Assembly (NCBI RefSeq): GCF_038070105.1
Contig: NZ_JBBPBZ010000002.1
Location: 1,108,501-1,172,500, forward strand
Length of the DNA: 64,000 bases
Source of the DNA: Methylocystis sp. IM3
Lineage (GTDB): Bacteria; Pseudomonadota; Alphaproteobacteria; Rhizobiales; Beijerinckiaceae
Reading direction: 5' to 3'
A program made the position numbers and the translations under genes. Numbering within the stretch: position 1 is the first letter of the stretch; each line of letters begins with the position of its first letter. The notes beneath the pieces were generated by a model. The model saw only the letters and a program-made list of their open reading frames with translations, was not told where the DNA came from and searched no databases. Below are positions 27,707 to 35,778 of this stretch, piece after piece.

Positions 27707-27832
27707 GCGGGTCTCCGGAAACGCCGACAGGCGCTGTCACCGCATATCTAGCCGCACGGCGCCGCCGTTTCAAATCCGCCTGGCCGGCGCCATTTTGAGC
27801 TATAGGGCTGCGGTCGTGTCGGGGAGGAAGGA

Positions 27833-28579
27833 ATGGCGCGTCTCATCCGGTTGGCCGCGGCGCTCGCCGCCGCTCTCGTCTGCTCGACGGCCGGGGCCGC
27901 GCCGCCCTGCGCCGACAGGATCGAGGACGGGGCGTCCTATACGGTCTGCGACATGGACGCCCGAAAGGCGTCGATCCGGCTCTTCCTGCGCGATGGCGCG
28001 GGCGCGCTTTACGGCGGTTTTTCCACTCTTGCGGAGGCGCTCGCGCGCAACGGCGAGACGCTGGCCTTCGCCATGAACGCGGGCATGTATTCGCCGGATT
28101 TCACGCCCGTGGGGCTTTATGTGGAGGCTGGGCGCGTGCTCCACGCCGCCAATGCGGCGCCCGGCGAGGGCAATTTCCACATGAAGCCCAACGGCGTCTT
28201 CTGGGTCGACGGCGCGCGCGCGGGCGTGACCGAGACGCAGCGTTTTCTGAAGTCGCGGGCGCGCCCGGCCTACGCCACGCAATCCGGGCCGATGCTCGTG
28301 ACCGGCGGGCGCATCAACCCGCATATCCACGAAAGCGGGACGTCCGAGAAGTTCCGCAATGGCGTCTGCGTGATCGACGGGCATGTGGCGCGTTTCGCGA
28401 TCTCCAACCAGCCGGTCACCTTCCATCAATTCGCGACTCTGTTTCGCGACCGGCTCGGCTGCGCCGACGCGCTCTTTCTGGACGGGGGAACCGCCTCGGC
28501 CCTTTATGCGCCGTCGCTCGACCGTCACGATCGCTTTCATCCGATGGGGCCGATGATCGGGGTGACGGAAAGAAGATAG
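27833..28579 (+). CDS. phosphodiester glycosidase family protein (DUF2233), secreted
   Basis: A 248-residue exported protein with a signal peptide ending STAGA (about residue 22). It matches the NAGPA/DUF2233 fold by FAMNAGMYSPDFTPVGLYVE, the PNGVFWVD segment, ATQSGPMLVTGGRINPH and LFLDGGTASALYAP. The family includes the enzyme that uncovers mannose-6-phosphate and bacterial glycosidases that cleave phosphodiester-linked sugars; the substrate here is unknown. It converges with the HDAC-like gene. Confidence 0.85.
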   Translation: MARLIRLAAALAAALVCSTAGAAPPCADRIEDGASYTVCDMDARKASIRLFLRDGAGALYGGFSTLAEALARNGETLAFAMNAGMYSPDFTPVGLYVEAGRVLHAANAAPGEGNFHMKPNGVFWVDGARAGVTETQRFLKSRARPAYATQSGPMLVTGGRINPHIHESGTSEKFRNGVCVIDGHVARFAISNQPVTFHQFATLFRDRLGCADALFLDGGTASALYAPSLDRHDRFHPMGPMIGVTERR

Positions 28580-28585
28580 ACGGCG

Positions 28586-29677
28586 TCACGCGTCCATCAG
28601 CGCGTCGACATGGGCGGCGGCGCTCGCGGCGAGATCCCTCGGCGCATAGCCGCCTTCGAGCAGCGAGACGATGCGGCTGCGGCAGCGCCGCGCGGCGATC
28701 TCCATGACGCGCAGCGTCACGTCGCGGAAGTCTTCTTCGATGAGGCGCAGGCCGCCCAGCGGATCGTGCAGATGCGCGTCGAAGCCGGCGCAGAACACGA
28801 TCATGTCGGGCGCGAAAGCGTCGAGGCGCGGGAGGATGCGGGTCTTCAGCGCGTCGCGAAACGCTGCGCCCCCATCGCCCCTGGCGAGCGGCGCGTTGAC
28901 GATATTGTCATGGGCGCCCGTCTCCGTGACCGCGCCCGTGCCGGGGTAAAGCGGCGATTGGTGCGTCGAGCAATAAAGGACCTTTTGCTCGTTCCAGAAG
29001 ATCTCCTGCACGCCATTGCCGTGATGCACGTCGAAATCGACGATGGCGACGCGTTCAGCTCGATGCGCGTCGATGGCGTGGCGCGCGGCGATGGCGGCGT
29101 TATTGAAGAAGCAGAAGCCCATGGGCGCGTCGGCGCGAGCGTGGTGTCCGGGCGGGCGAGTCGCCGTGAAGGCGTTGCGGGCCTCCGCGCGCATCACGGC
29201 GTCGACCGCCGCGACGGCGCCGCCAGCGGCGCGCAGGGCCGCCTCGAAACTCCCCGCGCTCATCACGACATCGGCGCCGAGTTGTGCGCGGCCCTTCTTC
29301 GGCGCGAGCGCCTCCAGCCGGGCGAGATGCGCGGGAGCATGAACCCGCAGCACCGCCTCGTGCGCGGCGCTGGGGGCCTCCATGCGCAGCAGATCGGCGA
29401 AGCGGGGCGCGTCCAGCGCGGAGAAGAGCGCGCGCAGCCGCTCGGGGCTGTCCGGCCAGCCGGGGCCGGGATCATGGGCAAGGGCGGCGGGGTGGGAGAC
29501 GAAGAGCGTGCCCGGCGCGGCCGCGCGGGAGGGGGAGGCGGCGAGGCTCAGGACGCCGGCGAGGGCGGCGCGGCGGGTGAGCTGGACCCCACCCCGCCCG
29601 TTGCGCGGGCGACCCTCCCCGTAAAGGGGAGGGATGGACGGGTGGCGAAAGCGTCCCCCCTCGCGGCTACCCGCCAA
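28586..29677 (-). CDS. histone deacetylase family amidohydrolase with Tat-like signal
   Basis: Zinc deacetylase of the HDAC/acetoin-utilisation/acetylpolyamine amidohydrolase superfamily. Motifs: [35 protein letters not shown] and [15 protein letters not shown]. The N-terminus carries [19 protein letters not shown], a twin-arginine type signal, so the protein is probably periplasmic, which is unusual for this family. The only standard start in frame is TTG at 29677, preceded by AGGGGGC and overlapping the aroC stop by 11 bases, implying translational coupling. Residues about 14-31 are encoded by a REP-like palindrome. The substrate is unknown; polyamine or peptidoglycan sugar deacetylation are guesses. 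Confidence 0.88.
   Translation of the reverse strand: MAGSREGGRFRHPSIPPLYGEGRPRNGRGGVQLTRRAALAGVLSLAASPSRAAAPGTLFVSHPAALAHDPGPGWPDSPERLRALFSALDAPRFADLLRMEAPSAAHEAVLRVHAPAHLARLEALAPKKGRAQLGADVVMSAGSFEAALRAAGGAVAAVDAVMRAEARNAFTATRPPGHHARADAPMGFCFFNNAAIAARHAIDAHRAERVAIVDFDVHHGNGVQEIFWNEQKVLYCSTHQSPLYPGTGAVTETGAHDNIVNAPLARGDGGAAFRDALKTRILPRLDAFAPDMIVFCAGFDAHLHDPLGGLRLIEEDFRDVTLRVMEIAARRCRSRIVSLLEGGYAPRDLAASAAAHVDALMDA
29603..29640. repeat. REP-like palindrome inside the HDAC-like reading frame
   Basis: CCCTCCCC-gtaaa-GGGGAGGG (29613-29633) with flanking G/C arms is a perfect 8-pair palindrome related to the element at 21899-21930. It lies within the predicted N-terminal coding part of the HDAC-like gene, before the twin-arginine motif. 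Confidence 0.55.
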
Positions 29678-30743
29678 TCTGCCCCCTGTGCCGCAGGAAG
29701 TGATCCGCCAGCACGCAAGCCATCATGGCCTCGCCGACCGGCACGGCGCGGATCCCGACGCACGGGTCGTGGCGGCCCTTGGTGACGATCTCCGTCTCAT
29801 TGCCGTCGCGGTCGATGGTGCGGCGCGGGGTGAGGATGGAGGAGGTGGGCTTCACGGCAAAGCGCAGGACGATGGGCTGGCCGGTCGAGAGGCCGCCCAG
29901 CACGCCGCCAGCGTGGTTCGACAGGAAGGTCGGGCCGGCGCGCATTTCGTCGGCGTTCTCCTCGCCGGAGAGTTCGGCGGATGCGAAGCCGTCGCCGATC
30001 TCCACGCCCTTGACGGCGTTGATCGACATCATCGCGGCGGCGAGATCGGCGTCGAGCTTGCCATAGAGCGGCGCGCCCCAGCCGGCCGGCGCGCCCTCGG
30101 CCACAATTTCCACCACGGCGCCGATGGAGGAGCCCTTCTTGCGCACCTCGTCGAGATAGTCCGCCCATTGCGCCGCCATCACGGCGTCGGGGCAGAACAG
30201 CGGATTGCGCTCGACCTCCGCCCAGTCGAAGCGGGTGCGGTCGATCTTGTGCGGGCCGATCTGCACCAGCGCGCCCCGGATCGTGACGCCAGGGACGACC
30301 TTGCGTGCGACGGCGCCGGCCGCGACGCGCGCCGCTGTCTCCCGCGCCGAGGAGCGCCCGCCGCCACGATAGTCCCGCACGCCATATTTCGCGTCATAGA
30401 CGTAATCCGCGTGGCCGGGGCGGTATTTGTTGGTGATCTCGCCATAGTCCTTCGACCGCTGGTCGGTGTTTTCGATCACGAGCGCGATGGGCGTTCCGGT
30501 CGTGACCTGCGCGCCGCCGGGGGCGGCGAAGACGCCGGAGAGGATCTTCACTTCGTCCGGCTCGCGGCGTTGCGTCGTGAAGCGCGACTGGCCGGGCTTT
30601 CGCTTGTCGAGGAAGCCCTGAATGTCGGCCTCGGTCAGCGCAATGCCCGGTGGGCAGCCGTCGACGACGGCGCCGAGCGCGAGGCCGTGGCTTTCCCCGA
30701 AGGTGGTGACGCGGAAGAGATGGCCGAAACTGTTGTGAGACAT
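29667..30743 (-). CDS. aroC: chorismate synthase
   Basis: Last step of the shikimate pathway, FMN-dependent. The 358 residues begin with [19 protein letters not shown] and include [11 protein letters not shown], the [20 protein letters not shown] segment, [17 protein letters not shown] and the C-terminal [17 protein letters not shown]. It is complete. The HDAC-like gene starts inside its last codons. Confidence 0.96.
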   Translation of the reverse strand: MSHNSFGHLFRVTTFGESHGLALGAVVDGCPPGIALTEADIQGFLDKRKPGQSRFTTQRREPDEVKILSGVFAAPGGAQVTTGTPIALVIENTDQRSKDYGEITNKYRPGHADYVYDAKYGVRDYRGGGRSSARETAARVAAGAVARKVVPGVTIRGALVQIGPHKIDRTRFDWAEVERNPLFCPDAVMAAQWADYLDEVRKKGSSIGAVVEIVAEGAPAGWGAPLYGKLDADLAAAMMSINAVKGVEIGDGFASAELSGEENADEMRAGPTFLSNHAGGVLGGLSTGQPIVLRFAVKPTSSILTPRRTIDRDGNETEIVTKGRHDPCVGIRAVPVGEAMMACVLADHFLRHRGQIGG

Positions 30744-30853
30744 GCTTGGCTTCTAGGCTGCGCGGGCGAGCGGGTCAAACGCCGAGCCTTGACTTCCGCG
30801 GGCGGGCGAGGCGTCGTAACCGCGAAGTTTATTTTGAGAAAGAGTTCCAGCAA

Positions 30854-31102
30854 ATGCTCAGGAAAATCGCCGCCGCCGCCATCGCGGCCCTCGTCTGCGC
30901 GCCCGCGCTGGCCCGTGATGTCAGCGTGGACCATGGCCGCAACGAGAGCAGAAACGTCAGACACGGCCGGCACAGCCGCACCGGCGCGTGGATCGACGAC
31001 AATCGCCGCCATTCCGGCTCGCACCATCATGGCGCTCATTGGGTCGGGGGGCACGGCCATTTCAGCCCGCGCGGACAGGGTGGCCATCACTGGGGCTGGT
31101 GA
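30854..31102 (+). CDS. small His-rich secreted protein
   Basis: An 82-residue protein with a signal peptide (MLRKIAAAAIAALVCAPALA) and a mature part of about 60 residues with twelve histidines and many Arg, Gly and Trp residues (for example SGSHHHGAHWVGGHGHF). A periplasmic metal-binding role is plausible but not shown. Its start is supported by the signal peptide; the ribosome-binding site is weak. The last 16 bases overlap the 3' end of the opposite-strand gene. Confidence 0.6.
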   Translation: MLRKIAAAAIAALVCAPALARDVSVDHGRNESRNVRHGRHSRTGAWIDDNRRHSGSHHHGAHWVGGHGHFSPRGQGGHHWGW

Positions 31103-32259
31103 GCCGCCTCGGCTGACGCCCCGCCTGTCGGTTCGTTGGGCTTTTTCTCTTCGGCGGTCTCGGGCGCGGTCGGTTCAGGCGGCGGAGCCGGGGGCGCTTC
31201 CGCTTTCGCCGGGTCCGCGAGCAGCCTGCGCAGTTGCGACACCGCCGCCGCGACGAGCGCCATGCGGGGGCGATCGGGGCCGATTTCCACCGCCGCCATA
31301 TTGACGAGCGCCTTCGCCAGATTGCCGGTCGGCTGCCCGGCGGCGTCGAAGAGCAGGAGATCGTCGTTGGGCGAGGCGGCCACGCCTTCCGCGAGATGCG
31401 TGGCGTAATTCGAGATGCGCGCCAGTTCGCCCGAACAATCGGCCACGCCGTCGAGCGGCGGCAAGGACGTTGGCAAGGGCGGCGGCGTCCTGGTGAGCGG
31501 GGCGGGCGGCGGCAGAAGCTTCAGGCCCGCAACCACGTCCATATCCGGCTCGCGCGGCGGCGACTTCGGCCTTTCGCGTCGGGGCCGCGCTTCGGCTATC
31601 CCAGCCATGATGGAAGGGGTCGGGATGAGGTCGGGCGTTTCGGCCGCCCGCGTTGGAGCCGTCGTCGGGCCGACGCCGCCTCTGCCATGGGCGGCCAGCC
31701 AGCGGGCGCGCAGCGTATTTTGAACGCCGCGCGGCGCGAGGCCCATGGGCACCACGCGCTGCGGCATCATATGCGCCAAGCCCTCGCGCGAGGCGGGGAG
31801 CCCCGGCGTCGGGCGGGCGACCATGGGCGAACATTGCGCCGGCGCCCAGCGCTCGACGATGGCGCGCGCGCTATGACGCTTGTAATCGACGTAATAGCGC
31901 CGCAGCAGCAGCGCGGCGACGGCCGCGCCTTCCTCGGCTGAGGCGAAGGCGACATGGCCGTCGGCGTCCGAGGCGATCTCGCCCGTCCAGCCCGCGCGCT
32001 TCACGCACCAGTAGTTGTTGAGTTTGACGCAGCGGGCGGGGTCGCCGTCCTCTGCGCCCATTGCGCGTTTCGCTGCTTCAGAAGGGCTCATCTCGAGCCA
32101 CAGCGCGCTCTCCATCCGCCAATTGTCGACGGCGCGCTTGTCGGGCAGGTAAGAGGGGGCAGGCGTGCGCCAGAAGAGCGCGGCGGGCGCGACGAGGACG
32201 GACGGCGTCCGGGCGGGCGCGGCGGCCGTCATCAGCAACACGAGCGTTTCGAGCAGCAT
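31087..32259 (-). CDS. hypothetical exported proline-rich protein
   Basis: Unrecognised 390-residue protein with a hydrophobic N-terminus (MLLETLVLLMTAAAPA). The first 130 residues look globular with two Cys (ARCVKLNNYWCVKRAGWTGE), the middle is Pro/Arg-rich and disordered, residues about 275-345 form a second compact unit starting VADCSGELARISNYATHLAE, and the tail is Pro/Glu-rich. It starts 27 bases before sixA on the map and is downstream of it on the same strand, so the two may be co-transcribed. No function is proposed. Confidence 0.65.
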   Translation of the reverse strand: MLLETLVLLMTAAAPARTPSVLVAPAALFWRTPAPSYLPDKRAVDNWRMESALWLEMSPSEAAKRAMGAEDGDPARCVKLNNYWCVKRAGWTGEIASDADGHVAFASAEEGAAVAALLLRRYYVDYKRHSARAIVERWAPAQCSPMVARPTPGLPASREGLAHMMPQRVVPMGLAPRGVQNTLRARWLAAHGRGGVGPTTAPTRAAETPDLIPTPSIMAGIAEARPRRERPKSPPREPDMDVVAGLKLLPPPAPLTRTPPPLPTSLPPLDGVADCSGELARISNYATHLAEGVAASPNDDLLLFDAAGQPTGNLAKALVNMAAVEIGPDRPRMALVAAAVSQLRRLLADPAKAEAPPAPPPEPTAPETAEEKKPNEPTGGASAEAAHQPQ

Positions 32260-32286
32260 GCGCCGCGCGCTCCCGGCGAGAAACTC

Positions 32287-32823
32287 CTAGTCCGGATCGT
32301 CGACCACGTCGCCGCGCAACGCCGCCGGCGTCACGAATCGATTGAGCCGGGCCGCGCCCTTCCGGACTTCCGCCCAATGTTCGGTGTCGAAGTCGAGAAT
32401 CGCAAGCGCGGCGGTCGGATATGACGACCGCATATGTTCGAGGTCGTCCTTCTCGCCTTCGCCCGCGAGCCAGACGGCGAGCTCGGCGAAGCCGGGATTA
32501 TGGCCCACGGCGAGAAGCGTGTGTGTCTTGTCCGGCGTCTGCCGCAGCACGTCGACGAGGTGGTCGACAGTGGCGAGGTAGATCGTATTCTCAATGAGAT
32601 GCGTCACATGGCCGGGGAAGGCCTCAAGCGTGCGTTCGAGCGTCTGCTTCGCCCGCCGGGCGTTGGAGGCGACGGCGAGATCAGGGGTCATGCCGGACTC
32701 GCGCAGAAACTCCCCGACGCGACGCGCGTCCTCCTCGCCGCGCCGCGTGAGCGGGCGCTCGCGATCCCCTCCAGCCGAGTGACGGTCCGCCTTGCCGTGG
32801 CGCAATAGAAGTAAACGTCGCAT
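32287..32823 (-). CDS. sixA: phosphohistidine phosphatase SixA-like (histidine phosphatase family)
   Basis: A 178-residue phosphoglycerate-mutase-like phosphatase. The catalytic motif LLLLRHGKADR gives the nucleophile His, ASNARRAKQTLERTL the phosphate pocket Arg, and LLAVGHNPGFAELA the second His. SixA removes phosphate from His residues of phosphotransfer proteins in enterics; the target here is not known. ATG 32823 (MRRLLLL) is chosen by family alignment and AGAGAGA upstream. Confidence 0.87.
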   Translation of the reverse strand: MRRLLLLRHGKADRHSAGGDRERPLTRRGEEDARRVGEFLRESGMTPDLAVASNARRAKQTLERTLEAFPGHVTHLIENTIYLATVDHLVDVLRQTPDKTHTLLAVGHNPGFAELAVWLAGEGEKDDLEHMRSSYPTAALAILDFDTEHWAEVRKGAARLNRFVTPAALRGDVVDDPD

Positions 32824-32977
32824 GGGAATCTCTCTATCACGCAACGCGCCGAATGCCATCCACGCAAGCGGCGCCTCGGCCGGGCTGCGACGAAAAAACA
32901 CGGGGCCTTTACCGCGTCGCAATGGCGGTGCAAGTTCCAAGCCGCCCTTCTCCCGCGACAGGCGGAAAGTCTAACAC

Positions 32978-34702
32978 ATGCAGAAACTTACTCGTCAAAG
33001 TGCTTTTCTTTCGGGCCTGTTCGCCCTCGCCGCCGCGGCGGCGGCTGGCGCGACCCCGGCGACGACCGGCGCGGCTGCGAGCGATCTTGGCCTCGACAAT
33101 CTGGTTTTTTCGGTTGGCGGCGTCACGTACAAAATCCCGCATCTGGAGCTCAAGGGCGCGTCGCTTTCCGCGCTCGACCTCGCCCAATTGTTCACGGGCG
33201 ACGAGAAAGCTGTGGATGCGCGCCTCGCCCGGCTCTCGGCGCAGCGCCTCGTCATTCCGTCGTTGATGACAGAGCGGAAAGTCGCGGACACGACCGAGCG
33301 CGCCGTTTATCGTGACATTGCGGCGGAAGGGATCGTCGCGGGGCGTATAGCCACGCTCAAGGCTGGCGCCGCCGAGCAGACCGTCGAAAACCCGACTGGC
33401 CAGGGGCAGCGATATGTCTGGGGCGCGAGCCTTGCCAGGGGGATCGAACTGCGCCAGCTCGCCCATCTGGCGATGGCCGCGCGGGGCGACGGTCAGGAGC
33501 CGCTCAAGCCGCTGATCGAGGAGGAAAGCGTCGAATCGCTTACGATCGAGAACAAGACCGGCGGCCTGAGCGCGAAGACAGGGAGGTTGACCCTCGCCGG
33601 CGTGAAGGGCAAGGCGCTTGCGGCGCCGCCCGCCGCGCTGCTGGAGCGGCTGCAAAAACTCGATCCGGACAAAACGGAAGCCGACCCGGCGTTATTGAAG
33701 GATTTGATCGAGGCCCTGGCCTCTTTCGACGTGGCTTCGCTCGAGGTCCGCGACGTCTCGGCGACCGGCAAGGGGGAGCCGGCGGAGAAGCCCTATTCCA
33801 TCAAGGTCGGCCGGATCGCCGCGAACCGGACCGCCGGCGCGACGGTGGGGGATTTCGCGCTGGAGGGTTTCTCGCTTCAGTCCTCCGACGGCGGGCTCCT
33901 GTCCCTGAGCCGGTTCGGCCTGCGCGACGCCAGGCTTTCTTCGCTGCTGGAGGCGCCTTTTCCGCAGCTCGCGGGCGTGGAGGTCAAGGGGCTCGCGGCC
34001 GATCTTCCCGACGCGAGGATCGGAGAGACGTCGCGGATGAAATTCAGCCTCGCGGGCGTCGAGGCCAATTTCGGCGAGTTCCGCGAGATTGCGCCGACGA
34101 AGCTGTCCGCCCGCATGGACCGCCTTGCCATCGACCTCGCGGCGCGCGGCGAGGCGCCGTCCACCGCGCAATTTCTCGCGCTCGGCTATCGCGATCTCGA
34201 CCTTTCCGCCGCAGTCGCGGGCGAATGGCGTGAGAAGACGCAGGAGGCGATCTTCGCGCCGCTGCGCGTCGAAGGCCGCGACATGGGCGCGGCGACGCTG
34301 AAAGTCACCTTCGGCAATGTCTCGGGCGCAATTTTCTCGTCCATGGCCATCGTCTCCAAGGCGGCGGCCATGGCAGCGTCGCTGAAATCCGTCGAGCTGG
34401 TTCTGGAAGGCGGCGGGCTCATCGACCGGCTGCTGACGCTCGAGGCCAGGGAGCAGAAGGCGAGCGTCGAAAAGGCCCGCGCCGAATACGCCAAGGGCGC
34501 CGGATTGGCCGTCGCCTCGGTTCTGGGCGGCGGCGAAAAGGCGAAGAAGATCGCCGGGGCGGTCTCGGCCTATATCATGAAGCCCAAACGGCTGGAGTTG
34601 CGGCTCGCCGCGCCCGCCGGCGTCAGCGCGCTCGACGCGATCTCGCGCAAGCCGGCCGAGATTCTCGAAAGCGTCGAGGTGGAGGCGCTCGCCGAGCGAT
34701 AG
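32978..34702 (+). CDS. hypothetical secreted protein, 574 residues
   Basis: Unrecognised protein with a signal peptide (about residues 1-25, rich in Ala). The mature part alternates short beta-like segments, for example LDNLVFSVGGVTYKIPHLEL and KFSLAGVEANFGEFREI, reminiscent of repetitive beta-rich envelope proteins, and ends with an amphipathic helical region. No Cys is visible. It is probably periplasmic or outer-membrane associated. It is divergent from sixA with 153 bases between starts. What it does is unknown. Confidence 0.7.
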   Translation: MQKLTRQSAFLSGLFALAAAAAAGATPATTGAAASDLGLDNLVFSVGGVTYKIPHLELKGASLSALDLAQLFTGDEKAVDARLARLSAQRLVIPSLMTERKVADTTERAVYRDIAAEGIVAGRIATLKAGAAEQTVENPTGQGQRYVWGASLARGIELRQLAHLAMAARGDGQEPLKPLIEEESVESLTIENKTGGLSAKTGRLTLAGVKGKALAAPPAALLERLQKLDPDKTEADPALLKDLIEALASFDVASLEVRDVSATGKGEPAEKPYSIKVGRIAANRTAGATVGDFALEGFSLQSSDGGLLSLSRFGLRDARLSSLLEAPFPQLAGVEVKGLAADLPDARIGETSRMKFSLAGVEANFGEFREIAPTKLSARMDRLAIDLAARGEAPSTAQFLALGYRDLDLSAAVAGEWREKTQEAIFAPLRVEGRDMGAATLKVTFGNVSGAIFSSMAIVSKAAAMAASLKSVELVLEGGGLIDRLLTLEAREQKASVEKARAEYAKGAGLAVASVLGGGEKAKKIAGAVSAYIMKPKRLELRLAAPAGVSALDAISRKPAEILESVEVEALAER

Positions 34703-34821
34703 AAGGAGCCTGGAGGCCGCGCCTTCTGCTATGGGAGCGCGGTCAGGCTGGATAAACTGTCGACGGCGCGGCTGGCGCCAGGACTTTGGGCTTGCCCGCG
34801 CGGGTCGCGGCTGGAGGGGCG

Positions 34822-35778
34822 ATGCTGGAAATCGCGGTGCAAATGGATCCTCTCGAGCGAATTAATTTCGCCGGAGACTCGACGTTCGCGCTCATGCTGG
34901 AGGCGAAGCGGCGCGGCCACAGGCTGTGGTTCTACACACCGGACCAGCTCTCGCTCGAAGGCGCCCGCCTGACCGCCCGCGGGCATCATATCGACGTGTT
35001 CGACGATCCGTCGCGCTATTACGCGCTCGGCGAGGCGACCGAGCTCGATCTCGGGCGCATGGATGTGGTGCTGCTGCGGCAGGACCCGCCTTTCGACCTC
35101 GCCTACATCACCTCGACGCATTTTCTCGAGCGCATCCAGGGGCGCACGCTCGTCGTCAACGACCCCGGCCATGTGCGCAACGCGCCGGAAAAAGTCTTCG
35201 TGATGGACTTTGCCGATCTCATGCCGCCGACGCTCATCACCCGCGACCGCGCCGCGATCGAACGATTTCGCGCCGAACAGGGCGACATCGTCATGAAGCC
35301 GCTCTATGGCCACGGCGGCGCGGCGGTCTTCAAAGTCACGCCGCGCGACCCCAATTTCGGCTCGCTCTTCGACATGTTCCACACGACCTTCCGCGAGCCC
35401 TGGGTGGTGCAGCAGTTTCTCCCCGAGGTGGCGAAGGGCGACAAGCGCATCATTCTCATCGACGGCGAGGCGCTCGGCGCCATCAACCGCGTCCCGGCGC
35501 AAGACGACATCCGCTCCAACATGGTGCGCGGCGGCGCGGCGGCGGCGACCGAACTCGATGCGCGCGAGCAGGAGATTTGCGCCCGGCTCGGGCCGGAGCT
35601 GAAGAAGCGCGGGCTGATCTTCGTTGGAATCGACGTCATCGACGGCCGGCTCACGGAAATCAACGTCACCTCGCCCACGGGCCTGCGCGCGCTGAAGCGC
35701 GTCGGCGGGCCGGACCTCGCGGTTCCCCTCTTCGACGCCATCGAAACCCGCCTCGAGACGTTGCGCGCCGCCCGATGA
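34822..35778 (+). CDS. gshB: glutathione synthase
   Basis: ATP-grasp ligase joining gamma-glutamylcysteine and glycine. The 318 residues include the start [55 protein letters not shown] and [23 protein letters not shown] 34822 follows GGAGGGGCG. Its stop codon overlaps the glnD start (ATGA), so the two are translationally coupled. Confidence 0.95.
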   Translation: MLEIAVQMDPLERINFAGDSTFALMLEAKRRGHRLWFYTPDQLSLEGARLTARGHHIDVFDDPSRYYALGEATELDLGRMDVVLLRQDPPFDLAYITSTHFLERIQGRTLVVNDPGHVRNAPEKVFVMDFADLMPPTLITRDRAAIERFRAEQGDIVMKPLYGHGGAAVFKVTPRDPNFGSLFDMFHTTFREPWVVQQFLPEVAKGDKRIILIDGEALGAINRVPAQDDIRSNMVRGGAAAATELDAREQEICARLGPELKKRGLIFVGIDVIDGRLTEINVTSPTGLRALKRVGGPDLAVPLFDAIETRLETLRAAR

